From Oscillatoriaceae cyanobacterium Prado104 (lineage in GTDB: Bacteria; Cyanobacteriota; Cyanobacteriia; Cyanobacteriales; Microcoleaceae): a stretch of DNA of 43,531 nucleotides. Below the pieces are notes generated by a model. The model saw only the letters and a list, made by a program, of their open reading frames with translations. It did not search any database and was not told the DNA's origin. The stretch is taken from NCBI GenBank assembly GCA_025454405.1, contig JALOON010000043.1, positions 1 to 43,531 on the forward strand, given 5' to 3'. Positions 8,476-19,288 of the stretch are shown piece by piece; position 1 is the stretch's first letter, and the number at the start of each line of letters is the position of its first letter. The position numbers and the translations under genes are program-made.

Positions 8476-9516
8476 TTAACTCAAAATTCTTCTCAGCCAA
8501 TCCCGCACCGCAGCATACAAAGCCAGCAACTTATTTACAAATCTTTGCCAAATATTAGTTTTTTTTACCTCAGCAACCTCCTCTAGTTCTGCGGGCAGAG
8601 GCGGCATTCCAACTACTTCGTAAAGCGGGTATTCACCGCTCTTCCCCGGAATTTCAACTAATACCCGCCTGTTGACGATCGCCAGTTCCTTAACCTCCTC
8701 ATAAGTTTCCTCAGAAATCAAAAAATTAGTTCCCACTTTTTTATTAGCAGACTCAATCCGGCTGGCTAAATTCACCGCATCTCCGATCGCCGTCACCGTC
8801 TGAGTTTTCGATTCCCCCAAATTCCCCACAACTACCAACCCGCAATGAATGCCAATCCCAATTCGCAACCGCTGGCTGTATAAAGTTTCAAAGTAAGGAT
8901 TTAACTTCTCTATTTCCTCCAACATCTCGATTCCCGCCCTCACCGCTTGGTGCGCTGCCTTTTCAGGATTTTCTAACCCAAAAAGTGCCATAAAACCGTC
9001 ACCCATGTAATTATTAATCATCCCGCCATTGCGGTTGATAACGTAACCCATTTTTTGAAAGTAGCGGTTCAAAACATAAATTACATCGTAGGGCAGTAAC
9101 GATTCTGCAAAGGGCGTAAATCCTCGAATATCCGCAAACAAAATCGCAATTTTTTTCTCCTTTCCGACAGGATTGACCGTTGCTTTTCCTGCTATTTGAT
9201 TGTTAAATGCTTCTAAGTCTTCAGAATCGATCGCCAGTCTCCGCAAAATTACTTTTCCACCTGCAATCTGCGTCTGACAAGCCAGCCGAACCTGCGGTTC
9301 TAGTTGCAATTTTTTAGCTAGTTCTTCTTCCGGGGAAGTGCGAGGCGAGCAAAATTCCAAACCTTCAACAATCAACACCCGGCAAGTCGAACACCGGGCG
9401 CTGCCGCCGCAGATGTGAGTGTGGGGAATTCCGGCGCGCAGAGAAGCTTCAAGAATGATATCGTCATCTGCAATCTCGATCGCGCGATCGTCCGGCAGAT
9501 AATGAATGTGTGGCAT
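8476..9516 (-). CDS. Class III nucleotide cyclase with N-terminal [2Fe-2S] ferredoxin domain
   Basis: Residues 1-90 (from the ATG at 9516) form a ferredoxin domain with likely cluster ligands Cys36, Cys42 and Cys45 (CGGSARCSTC) and Cys80 (RLACQT). Residues about 118-300 form a class III adenylate/guanylate cyclase domain: the metal aspartates are in ILFADIRGF and MGDGFMALFG, and the transition-state Asn/Arg are in GDAVNLASRIES. The C-terminus ends in a basic amphipathic helix. It would make cAMP or cGMP in response to redox state (inference). The residue before YMGD is Asn where a substrate-specifying Lys is usual. The ATG at 9516 has GGAG nine bases upstream. The ATG three codons earlier touches that same site and is less likely. 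Confidence 0.9.
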   Translation of the reverse strand: MPHIHYLPDDRAIEIADDDIILEASLRAGIPHTHICGGSARCSTCRVLIVEGLEFCSPRTSPEEELAKKLQLEPQVRLACQTQIAGGKVILRRLAIDSEDLEAFNNQIAGKATVNPVGKEKKIAILFADIRGFTPFAESLLPYDVIYVLNRYFQKMGYVINRNGGMINNYMGDGFMALFGLENPEKAAHQAVRAGIEMLEEIEKLNPYFETLYSQRLRIGIGIHCGLVVVGNLGESKTQTVTAIGDAVNLASRIESANKKVGTNFLISEETYEEVKELAIVNRRVLVEIPGKSGEYPLYEVVGMPPLPAELEEVAEVKKTNIWQRFVNKLLALYAAVRDWLRRILS

Positions 9517-9659
9517 ATGTAGCATCTCCTATTTCGATCGGCGATCTCGATCGCCTAAACTTCCAATTGCACTCTGTCTGCCAACTCAGCAACAACACCT
9601 GATTCATCAAATATAAGCCGCGATCGGGATGTTGTATTTTCGGCTTCAAGCGAAAACCC

Positions 9660-9730
9660 AGTTTCTTTAATCCCCAATCCCCAATGCCCAATCCCCAATG
9701 CCCAATTCCCAATCCTCAATCGAAAATCGA
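9660..9730. repeat. CCCCAATG-type simple repeat
   Basis: Irregular tandem copies of CCCAATCCCCAATG lie between the cyclase gene and the groEL2 control region. They resemble low-complexity spacers common in Oscillatoriales. No gene is seen. Confidence 0.7.
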
Positions 9731-9759
9731 AAATCCAAAATCTAAAATCGCTCCCCCTC

Positions 9760-9786
9760 TTAGCACTCAGCCCCAGAGAGTGCTAA
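9760..9786. promoter_or_regulatory. CIRCE operator (HrcA binding site) upstream of groEL2
   Basis: A perfect CIRCE inverted repeat is present: TTAGCACTC, a nine-base spacer, then GAGTGCTAA. It ends 31 bases before the GroEL start. In bacteria the HrcA repressor binds this site and releases it on heat stress, so the chaperonin should be heat-inducible through HrcA. Confidence 0.96.
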
Positions 9787-9817
9787 ATTTTGTAATGGAA
9801 GCGACAGGAAACAAAAA

Positions 9818-11491
<1,674 letters not shown>

Positions 11492-11943
11492 TCCCTGTTG
11501 ACTCGTCTTACTATTTTACTCGTTACCAGGCTGAAGCCTGGTAACGCAGATCCAGAGGCTCTGCCTCGAATTTCTTACTCGTGTTACTTGTTACTCGTGT
11601 TTACTCGTTACCAGGCTGAAGCCTGGTAACGCAGATCGACAGGCTCTGCCTCGAATTATTCGTTGACTGATGACACGCGAGGCAGAGCCTCCAGACATGG
11701 GTTCCCAGGCAGAGCCTGGGAACCAGTAATGCGTAAAATTTTTCCCCCTCTCCCCATCTCCCCCTCTCCCTATTTTGTATACCTGGTGTCTTGTGAAGAA
11801 AAACAGAATCTGCTTTAATTAATTTATTTTCCTAAATATATTATTTCCGTTAAATATTTGTATCATGAAAGGCAGCCTCAGGCTCGCCACTGGGAAAACA
11901 GCTAAAAATATTTGAGTGAGTTAAACTAATTTAAGGAAAATTA
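11492..11943. repeat. Non-coding spacer with palindromic CCAGGCT/AGCCTGG repeats
   Basis: Two copies of a roughly 50-base unit, at 11523-11572 and 11608-11657, each begin with a hairpin TTACCAGGCT-GA-AGCCTGGTAA followed by AGGCTCTGCCTCGAA. An inverted relative with GAGGCAGAGCCTC and TTCCCAGGC parts lies at 11678-11724. The same family fills 43340-43531. The first hairpin could help end groEL2 transcription. No gene is seen. Confidence 0.85.
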
Positions 11944-14900
11944 GTGAGATTAACTTGCAACAGGCTAAAAATACTTATGCAGGAAGTTATCAACTGGTTT
12001 CAAACTTTTTTATCCGACTCGGTTGATGCTTTCCTCGAGTACGATCGACAGGAAAACTACATCTCAATTAATCCTGTTGCCGCCGGTTGGATGGGCTTAG
12101 AACCTGATGAAATAGTCCATAAAACTAACGAGCAATTGGTGGAGTTACATCCAACAAACTTGGCTCTAATTCAAATTGTATCGCAGATAGATGCTTGCCT
12201 GCAACAAGTATTTATCACAGGTGAAAAACGGCTGGCAATCCACGAGGTGATGGCGGATGGCGGGGTCAAAATTTACGAAACTGCTTATACGCTCGTGGTA
12301 GATGGGGCATCTGGCAGGATGCGAGTATTTGCTGTCGGCCGAGACATTACGCGACACTACCGCTGGCAGCAGCAAAAGACTCAGGAATTGCGCCACTCGA
12401 ATCATTTACTGTGGTTGAATGCTGTTAACAGCCCGCTGGCTATGGTGGGCTGGGATGAAGATTTTCGCATCATTCAGTGGTCGAAACGCGCCCAACAAAT
12501 CTTTGGCTGGACCAGTGAGGAAACGATCGGCAAGCGTTTCGGAGATTTGACCTTTTTTTGCGAGGAAGATCGAGAAAAAATCGGCGCGATCGAGGCAGAA
12601 TTGACAGCGGGCAACAGCAATACTTCAACTAACCGCAATTATACTAAAGATGGTGAGGTGATTTGGTGCCGCTGGTTCAACTCAATTATTGGCAGCGGGG
12701 ACAATTTTACGGTGCTTTCTTTGGTAGAAGATATCACCGATCGCAAGCGTTTAGAAGCCGAAAAAGCCCAAGCAGCTAGGCTGACAGCAATGGTGGCCGG
12801 TGTTGGCATCGCCCTCACCAAACATCCTCAAGATATCCTGCTTCCTTGCTGCGAAGCAATGGTACAAAACCTTGATGTTACTGCTGCTCAAATTTGGGCT
12901 GTCAACGCGAAAACAAATGTTTTAGAAGTTCAAGCTACTGCCGGAGATTACAGCATAAATGATGGTTTTGAAAAAGTTGTTCAAAGTACGATCGGTGAAA
13001 TTGCTGCTCGCAAACAGCCGTATATTGATTGCGGATTTGTTGAAGGATTCGGATGGAAATTGGGGGAATCTGGCAAAGATAAAAATTCTGCTAAAATTTC
13101 CGAATTCCCCATAAATTCCGCTGGCAAAATTAGCCGTGCTTGCAAATATGAAAAGCAGATAGCTAAGTTATCAGGCTATCCTTTAATTGTCGAAGAACGG
13201 TTGGTGGGGGCAATGGTAATTGTCACGACAGGACCGCTGACCGCAGCGTTTTTGCAAACTTTAGGATCTGTCGCTGATGTTATTGCTTTAGGTATCGAAC
13301 GCAAACGCGCCGAATCAGAATTGAAAGCAGCTAAAACCTTCCTCAATTCTGTAGTAGAAAACCTGCCAGTCGGAGTTTTTGCTAAAGATGCTTCCTCCCT
13401 AAAATTTGTGCTGTGGAATAAGGCGGGAGAAACGATCGCGGGCGTTACCAGTCAAGAAGCGATCGGTAAAAATGATTACGATATTTATCCTAAAGAACAA
13501 GCTGATGCTTTTACGGAACAAGACAGGCAAATACTGACAAGCTATCAAAATCTGTCAGCTCTTAAAAAAATAGTTGAAGAACCGATTCAAACTCGCCACA
13601 AAGGTTTGAGAATTCTGCACACCCGCAAAGTGCCGATTCTCGATTCTAAAGGAAATCCCCAATATGTTTTGGGAATTACAGAAGATATTACCGAACGCAG
13701 GCAGGTAGACGAAAGCGTTAGGCTGTACGACCAAATTGTCGAAAATATGCAAATAGGTTTGTACGTCTACCATTTGGAAAATACAGAAGACGACACTACC
13801 CTCAGGGCAATTTCTTCCAATCCAGCCGCTACTGAATTTACTGGATTAGAAATGGCTGATGTTTTGGGGATGACAATTGACGAAATCTTTCCCAACTGGC
13901 GATCGAAAAATATCCCCAAAATATTCGCATCGGTAGTCCGCGATCGAGAAGCAGTAGAAATTGAAGATATCGACTGCGACGAAAAAGGCGTCATAACTCG
14001 CGCTTTTTCGATTAAAGCCTTTCCGTTACCCAACAACTGCGTCGGCGTTGCATTTGAAAATATTCTCGATCGCAAGCGTTTGGAGTTAGAATTGCAGCTA
14101 GCCCTGCAGCAAACCGAACGTTCCGAACAACTGCTGCGGACTGTAATTGACAAAACTCCCGACTGGATTTTGGCTAAAGATCGAGACTTCCGCTGCATCT
14201 TAGCTAACGAAAGTTTTGCTAAAGCTATTGGCAAAACAGTCGAAGAAACTGTCGGTAAAAATGCTTTAGAATTAGGATTTCCCGAAGAATTAATTTATGG
14301 CAATCCGGTAAAAAATATCCCAGGATTTCACCATGACGACTGTGCTGTGTTGGCTGGAGAAACCATCCACAATCCCTGCGATTTGGCAACAGTCGCTGAT
14401 GGTTCAATACATATTTTTGACACTCAAAAATTTCCCCTGCGCGACGCTGATGGCAATATATTCGCAGTGCTAGCTTTTTCTCACGACATTACCGAAAGAC
14501 ATCAAGCCCAAGAAGCGATGCGCCAAAGCGAAACCAGATTTCGTTCTTTGGTAGCTAACATTCCCGGAGTAGTTTATCGCTGGCGGTGCGATTTTTCTGT
14601 CACCTATATTAGCGATGCTGTTTTCTTGCTTTCTGGCTACCCTGCTGCTGAGTTTTTATCGCCTCCTGATAGGCAAGGACGGAATTTTGCCAGCGTTATT
14701 TATGCAGAGGATTTGCCTAAAGTCGAGGCAACAATTAGGCAAGGAATAGAAACCAGGCAGTGCTACAGTTTAGAATACCGCTTGCTAGCAGCAGACGGCA
14801 CGATTAAATGGGTTTGGGATAAAGGTTCTCCCGTATTTGATGAAGATGGCAAGGCTAATTATTTGGATGGGGTGATTTTTGATATTAGCGACCGCCATTA

Positions 14901-16203
14901 CGCCCAAGAAGCATTGCGTCAAAAAACTTCGGAGTTAGAAGCTGTTTTTCGAGCATTACCCGATCTGTATTTCCGGCTAAATGCTGACGGCACAATCTTG
15001 GATTACTTGTCAGGAAATTCAGTGGAACTTTACCTGCCTGCTGAGGAGTTTCTGGGTAAAAAAATGACAGAAATATTGCCACCTTACCTCGCTGTCCAAT
15101 TCGAGCGGGCAAGGCGAGAAATTGTAGAAACAAGAACTCCAATTAATCTAGAGTATTCATTGCCCCTGTCGGAAGGAGAACAAATTTACGAAGCAAGATT
15201 GTTGCCTTTGAATTTTAGTGAAATTATTATTATAGCTCGCAATATTACCCAGCGGAAACAAGCAGAATCGGAATTAAAAGATAAAAACCGCCAATTAGAA
15301 CAAACTTTGAAACAATTGGGAAAAACTCAAGCACAACTGATTCAAGCCGAAAAAATGTCAGGTTTGGGACAGCTAGTTGCAGGAATTGCCCACGAAATTA
15401 ACAATCCTGTAAGTTTTATTTACGGCAATATTATTTATGCTCGCGACTACGCTCAAAATCTGCTACAATTATCTATCTTGTACCAGCAACACTACCCGAT
15501 TCCCCCTGCTGAAATTAGCAATTTTGCTGAGGAAATAGAACTTGAATTTATCAAAAATGATTTCCCGCAACTGCTGAGTTCAATAGAGATGGGAGCCGAT
15601 CGCATCCGGCAAATTGTGCTATCTTTGCGCAACTTTTCCCGACTAGAAGAATCAGCAATCAAGCGAGTTGATATTCATGAAGGTATTGACAGTGCTTTGT
15701 TGATTTTGCAGCACCGACTTAAAGAAAATGGCAGAAACCGCAATATTGAAATAATCAAAGAATACGGCGATTTGCCTCCGGTAGAGTGCTATGCCGGTCA
15801 GTTAAATCAAGTGTTTATGAATATATTGAACAATGCTATTGATGCTTTGGCAGATGTGAGAGGTAAAAAGTTAGAATTAGCAGGTGCTGCGGAAGATCCA
15901 GATTTTTGCTGTTTGGTTTCGGGTTGCGATCCGTCACCTTGCATTCACATTCGCACGGAAGTTTTGGATAACCAGCGGGTGGCGATCGTAATTTTGGATA
16001 ACGGTCCGGGAATGCCAGAATCTGTTAAATCTCGAATATTTGACCCGTTTTTTACTACTAAACCTGTCGGAAAAGGTACTGGTTTGGGACTGTCAATCAG
16101 CTATCAAATAGTAGTAGAAAGACATCAAGGCAAGCTGCGGTGCATTTCGGCACCGGAAGGCGGAACTGAAATGGCGATCGAAATTCCAATTCGGCAGCGC
16201 TAA
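11944..16203 (+). CDS. Multi-PAS/GAF sensor histidine kinase
   Basis: This is a 1419-residue soluble kinase. In order it has PAS (about 15-125), PAS (about 150-270), GAF (about 280-455), PAS (460-590), PAS (595-715), PAS (725-855), PAS_3-like (860-990), PAS (995-1110), coiled coil, a HisKA-like region with the phospho-acceptor His1150 in GIAHEINNP, and a C-terminal HATPase with NNAIDAL, DNGPGMP and GKGTGLGLSI. No transmembrane segment or receiver domain is seen, so it should signal from the cytoplasm to a separate response regulator, none of which is nearby. The GTG at 11944 has AAGGA upstream; an ATG at 11977 is the alternative. PAS domains bind small ligands or cofactors, but which cannot be told from the sequence. 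Confidence 0.92.
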   Translation: MRLTCNRLKILMQEVINWFQTFLSDSVDAFLEYDRQENYISINPVAAGWMGLEPDEIVHKTNEQLVELHPTNLALIQIVSQIDACLQQVFITGEKRLAIHEVMADGGVKIYETAYTLVVDGASGRMRVFAVGRDITRHYRWQQQKTQELRHSNHLLWLNAVNSPLAMVGWDEDFRIIQWSKRAQQIFGWTSEETIGKRFGDLTFFCEEDREKIGAIEAELTAGNSNTSTNRNYTKDGEVIWCRWFNSIIGSGDNFTVLSLVEDITDRKRLEAEKAQAARLTAMVAGVGIALTKHPQDILLPCCEAMVQNLDVTAAQIWAVNAKTNVLEVQATAGDYSINDGFEKVVQSTIGEIAARKQPYIDCGFVEGFGWKLGESGKDKNSAKISEFPINSAGKISRACKYEKQIAKLSGYPLIVEERLVGAMVIVTTGPLTAAFLQTLGSVADVIALGIERKRAESELKAAKTFLNSVVENLPVGVFAKDASSLKFVLWNKAGETIAGVTSQEAIGKNDYDIYPKEQADAFTEQDRQILTSYQNLSALKKIVEEPIQTRHKGLRILHTRKVPILDSKGNPQYVLGITEDITERRQVDESVRLYDQIVENMQIGLYVYHLENTEDDTTLRAISSNPAATEFTGLEMADVLGMTIDEIFPNWRSKNIPKIFASVVRDREAVEIEDIDCDEKGVITRAFSIKAFPLPNNCVGVAFENILDRKRLELELQLALQQTERSEQLLRTVIDKTPDWILAKDRDFRCILANESFAKAIGKTVEETVGKNALELGFPEELIYGNPVKNIPGFHHDDCAVLAGETIHNPCDLATVADGSIHIFDTQKFPLRDADGNIFAVLAFSHDITERHQAQEAMRQSETRFRSLVANIPGVVYRWRCDFSVTYISDAVFLLSGYPAAEFLSPPDRQGRNFASVIYAEDLPKVEATIRQGIETRQCYSLEYRLLAADGTIKWVWDKGSPVFDEDGKANYLDGVIFDISDRHYAQEALRQKTSELEAVFRALPDLYFRLNADGTILDYLSGNSVELYLPAEEFLGKKMTEILPPYLAVQFERARREIVETRTPINLEYSLPLSEGEQIYEARLLPLNFSEIIIIARNITQRKQAESELKDKNRQLEQTLKQLGKTQAQLIQAEKMSGLGQLVAGIAHEINNPVSFIYGNIIYARDYAQNLLQLSILYQQHYPIPPAEISNFAEEIELEFIKNDFPQLLSSIEMGADRIRQIVLSLRNFSRLEESAIKRVDIHEGIDSALLILQHRLKENGRNRNIEIIKEYGDLPPVECYAGQLNQVFMNILNNAIDALADVRGKKLELAGAAEDPDFCCLVSGCDPSPCIHIRTEVLDNQRVAIVILDNGPGMPESVKSRIFDPFFTTKPVGKGTGLGLSISYQIVVERHQGKLRCISAPEGGTEMAIEIPIRQR

Positions 16204-16741
16204 ACAGTTGGTAAGGAGTTTTGAGTTGTGAATTTTGAGTTTTGAGTTTCTCGGGAGTTTTGAGTTTCTCGGGAGTTTCTCGGGAGTTTTGAGTTGTTCG
16301 GGAGTTTTGAGTTGTGAATTTTGAGTTTTGAGTTAAAGACAGTTCTTAATTCAAAAATCAAAACTTAAAACTCATAACTTCCCCTCTCCCTCTCTTCCTT
16401 CTTTTTGGCGAGGTTTTTCACAGAGATATTTAAATCAGGATGTTCAAATAGTTTGCTGCAAATAAATCAAGAAAATCCGTCGTTATCGGGCTGGTTTTCA
16501 ACCAAGCTTTCTGATAGAATAAAATGTACCCATACCAAATCCAGGTATCATACCCCCAGAATGATTTCCTAAAAGTAGGGTGCGTTGTCGCGCTCGTCCT
16601 GTCTATTTACAGCAATTCAGTGGCAGCGCACCATAGGGTTTCCTAAAGAGGTTAACTAACGGGGCTCCGGCATCGGTCAATTCTAGTCTTTGCTAGATAG
16701 ATGCTTCCGGTCAAATGTATTGAAAATCAAGGCGAGAGAGC
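16204..16741. repeat. Non-coding spacer with GAGTTTTGAG-type repeats and corA leader
   Basis: At 16208-16378 GAGTTTTGAGT units and CTCGGGAGTTT variants run in one orientation and then reappear inverted (TCAAAACTTAAAACTCA), so the block could fold on itself. At about 16580-16640 there is a GGGTGCGTTG ... CAGCGCACC inverted pair. The last 100 bases are presumably the corA leader. No gene and no known riboswitch was recognised. Confidence 0.65.
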
Positions 16742-17917
16742 ATGACATCCAAAACCGTAAAAACTGACAATTTAATTGTCAAATCAATAGCAGAAGAAGA
16801 TGATGATGATGACGATTCCTACGTTGATTATTTTTACGACGATCCGGGTGCCGTGCCGGGAACTCTCGATTTAGAACCGGATGCACCCCCTCCTGAAATT
16901 GTATTGATCGATTATTGCGAGGCGACGGCTACGCGCACCAAATTGGCAAATCCTCAAGCAGCAGCCCCCTATTTGGATACAGAATCTGTTTCCTGGGTTG
17001 ATATGTTGGGATTGGGAAATAAAGAAACTTGGCGACAAATGAGCGAAGTTTTTAATTTGCACGTCATGGCACAAGAAGATGTTGTTAACGTCCCCCAGCG
17101 ACCGAAAGTTGTAGATTATGAAGACCATCTATTAATTATTGCTTGGATGGTGATGGTAAACCCAATATCTGATACCTTTCACAAAGAACAAGTAAGCTTA
17201 ATTTTGGGCAAACATTATGTATTAACCGTTCAGGAAGAACCGGATTACGATTGTTTTGGACCAGTGCGCGATCGCATTCGCAAAGGACAGGGAACTATTC
17301 GCAAACACGGTGCTGATTATTTAGCCTATTCTTTGTTAGATTCAATTATCGATGGCTTCTTCCCCGTGCTGGAAATCTACGGCGAGCGCATTGAAGAACT
17401 GGAAGATGAAGTGGTAGCGCGACCCACCCGCAAAACTTTAGAAAAAATCTATAAAATCCGCAGAGAATTGCTGACGCTGCGCCGTGCAATTTGGCCGCAG
17501 CGAGATGCCATCAATACTTTAATTCGCGATAGCAGCGATGCGATCGGACCGGAAGTGCGGATTTACTTGCGCGACTGTTACGATCATACGGTGCAGGTGA
17601 TGGATATGGTGGAAACTTACCGGGAATTGGCATCAGGTTTGATGGATGTTTACCTGTCTTCTGTGGGGAATAAAATGAATGAAATTATGAAATTGCTGAC
17701 AGTAATTTCGAGTATTTTTATTCCTCTAACTTTCGTGGCAGGAATTTACGGCATGAATTTCAATACAGAAAAATCGCCGTGGAATATGCCGGAACTTAAT
17801 TGGTATTTTGGCTATCCGCTTTGTTGGGGAATGATGGCAGCGATCGCCGCTGGTTTAATTTTCTTCTTTTGGCGGCGCGGCTGGTTTGAAAACTTTTCTA
17901 ACATTCAAGATGATTGA
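16742..17917 (+). CDS. corA: CorA-family magnesium/divalent cation channel
   Basis: CorA forms a pentameric channel in the cytoplasmic membrane for Mg2+ and sometimes Co2+ or Ni2+. The 391-residue protein ends with two transmembrane helices, one finishing in the signature YGMNF (GMN motif) and the second in the final 30 residues. A long cytoplasmic domain precedes them, with FHKEQVSLILGKHYVLTVQE and the long stalk helix with RRELLTLRRAIWPQRD. An unusual N-terminal extension (about residues 15-50) is very rich in Asp and Glu. It could bind cations, but that is inference. The ATG has GAGAGAG upstream. It is monocistronic and directly precedes rnpB. Confidence 0.94.
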   Translation: MTSKTVKTDNLIVKSIAEEDDDDDDSYVDYFYDDPGAVPGTLDLEPDAPPPEIVLIDYCEATATRTKLANPQAAAPYLDTESVSWVDMLGLGNKETWRQMSEVFNLHVMAQEDVVNVPQRPKVVDYEDHLLIIAWMVMVNPISDTFHKEQVSLILGKHYVLTVQEEPDYDCFGPVRDRIRKGQGTIRKHGADYLAYSLLDSIIDGFFPVLEIYGERIEELEDEVVARPTRKTLEKIYKIRRELLTLRRAIWPQRDAINTLIRDSSDAIGPEVRIYLRDCYDHTVQVMDMVETYRELASGLMDVYLSSVGNKMNEIMKLLTVISSIFIPLTFVAGIYGMNFNTEKSPWNMPELNWYFGYPLCWGMMAAIAAGLIFFFWRRGWFENFSNIQDD

Positions 17918-17971
17918 GTCGATCGCTTACTGATGTTTTGGTGTCGCGATCGCGTTAAAATAATTGTGGGG

Positions 17972-18388
17972 AGAAAGTAGGCGCAGGCGGTTGCGGGCTA
18001 GCGAAAGTTAGTCTGAGGAAAGTCCGGGCTCCCGAAAGACCAAACTTGCTGGGTAACGCCCAGTGCGAGCGATCGTGAGGATAGTGCCACAGAAAGATAC
18101 CGCCCCCTAATTTAAGATTGTAGGTTCGAGATTTTAGCTCGAATCAAACATCGAAAAAGTTTAGGGGGTAAGGGTGCAAAGGTGCGGTAAGAGCGCACCA
18201 GCAGCATCGAGAGGTGCTGGCTCGGTAAACCCCGGTTGGGAGCAAGGTCGGAGGAACTACGGTTGGTCTTTTACCCGTTCCGTTTTAGGGAACCGCTTGA
18301 GGCGTTTGGTAACAGGCGTCCCAGATAGATAACTGCCCTCTTAATTGCTTGCAGTTGAGAGAACAGAACCCGGCTTATGTCCGACTTT
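17972..18388 (+). ncRNA. rnpB: RNase P RNA
   Basis: The RNA is the catalytic subunit of ribonuclease P, which trims the 5' end of tRNA precursors. Diagnostic stretches are AGAAAGTAGGCG at the 5' end, GAGGAAAGTCCGGGCTCC, GAAAGATACCGCC, and GAACAGAACCCGGCTTA near the 3' end. The 5' and 3' parts pair as in bacterial type A RNAs. An extra arm lies at 18103-18168, closed by CCCCCTAA/TTAGGGGG with an inner TTCGAG/CTCGAA hairpin. Ends are estimated to within a few bases. A TTTTT run follows the 3' end. Confidence 0.95.
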
Positions 18389-18424
18389 TTCCCCTCCAAT
18401 TATCCTAAATGCAAGTAAAAAATT

Positions 18425-18488
18425 CCTAAATTGAGAACTGTCTTTAACTCAAAATTCAAAACTCAAAACTCAAAACTCAAAACTCCTT
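18425..18488. repeat. AACTCAAAACTC tandem repeat
   Basis: At least four head-to-tail AAAACTC units follow GAGAACTGTCTTTAACTC. They are the inverted orientation of the GAGTTTTGAG blocks at 16208 and 25922. They separate rnpB from rnc. Confidence 0.75.
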
Positions 18489-18509
18489 ATCAACTATCAA
18501 CTATTGACC

Positions 18510-19220
18510 ATGAATCTCGGTTATCCCGGCCGCCAAAAGCAGCTTGAAAAATTAGTTGAAAAGTTGGGTTTGCCCAAAAATGCTTCGATTAAATGGGAGT
18601 TGCTCCATTTGGCTTTGACCCATGCAAGCGCGTCAGCTACAGCTAATTACGAACAATTAGAATTTATTGGCGATGCCGTGGTGCGGCTGGCAGCTTCCCA
18701 ACTGCTGTTCGAGATTTATCCCGACTGTTCTGTAGGCGAATTCGCGGCGATAAGATCGATCTTGGTGAGCGATCGCATTCTCTGTAAAATTGCTGACAGC
18801 TACGGGTTCGATCGCTATTTAATTGTTGCCAGCAGCGCTGCTAGCGATAAAACAGGCGCTGAAACTCGAATGGCGGATGCTTTGGAAGCCGTACTCGCTG
18901 CCTTGTATTTGAGCGCGGGTACATTAGAATTAATTCGCCCTTGGCTGGACCCGCATTTCCGACAGCTAGCAGCAGAAATTCGCCGCGATCCTGCCCGCCA
19001 AAATTACAAAGCCGCCCTGCAAGAATTGACTCAAGGAAAACACAAAGTTTTGCCGAAATATCACGTTTTAGAAACCGGGACGACCCAGGGAGGTGAAGAC
19101 CGTTTTACCGCCGAAGTTAGAGTGCACGGGAATTTGCTAGCGCGGGGAACGGGGCGATCGATCAAAGCGGCCGAGCAAGCTGCAGCACGGGAAGCTTTTA
19201 TTAAATTAAATGATGCTTAG
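18510..19220 (+). CDS. rnc: Ribonuclease III
   Basis: RNase III cuts double-stranded RNA in rRNA precursors and other structured RNAs. The 236-residue protein has the catalytic domain (about 10-155) with the signature NYEQLEFIGDAVV and the second acidic pair in MADALEAVLAALYL, so the metal ligands appear complete. A double-stranded RNA-binding domain (about 160-236) shows NYKAALQELTQG and ends KAAEQAAAREAFIKL. The ATG at 18510 is preferred to an in-frame TTG two codons upstream. It lies downstream of rnpB, so two RNA-processing genes are neighbours, though a repeat block separates them. Confidence 0.95.
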   Translation: MNLGYPGRQKQLEKLVEKLGLPKNASIKWELLHLALTHASASATANYEQLEFIGDAVVRLAASQLLFEIYPDCSVGEFAAIRSILVSDRILCKIADSYGFDRYLIVASSAASDKTGAETRMADALEAVLAALYLSAGTLELIRPWLDPHFRQLAAEIRRDPARQNYKAALQELTQGKHKVLPKYHVLETGTTQGGEDRFTAEVRVHGNLLARGTGRSIKAAEQAAAREAFIKLNDA

Positions 19221-19288
19221 CTAATTCAGGAGTTACGCAATACGCTCTACAAACAAACCTTGGCGATATTTTTGCATCAGCCCTACAA

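Noticed and set aside
16560..16741. Possible magnesium riboswitch before corA
   Set aside because: There are short inverted pairs, but nothing matching the known M-box or mgtA leader patterns could be recognised by eye.
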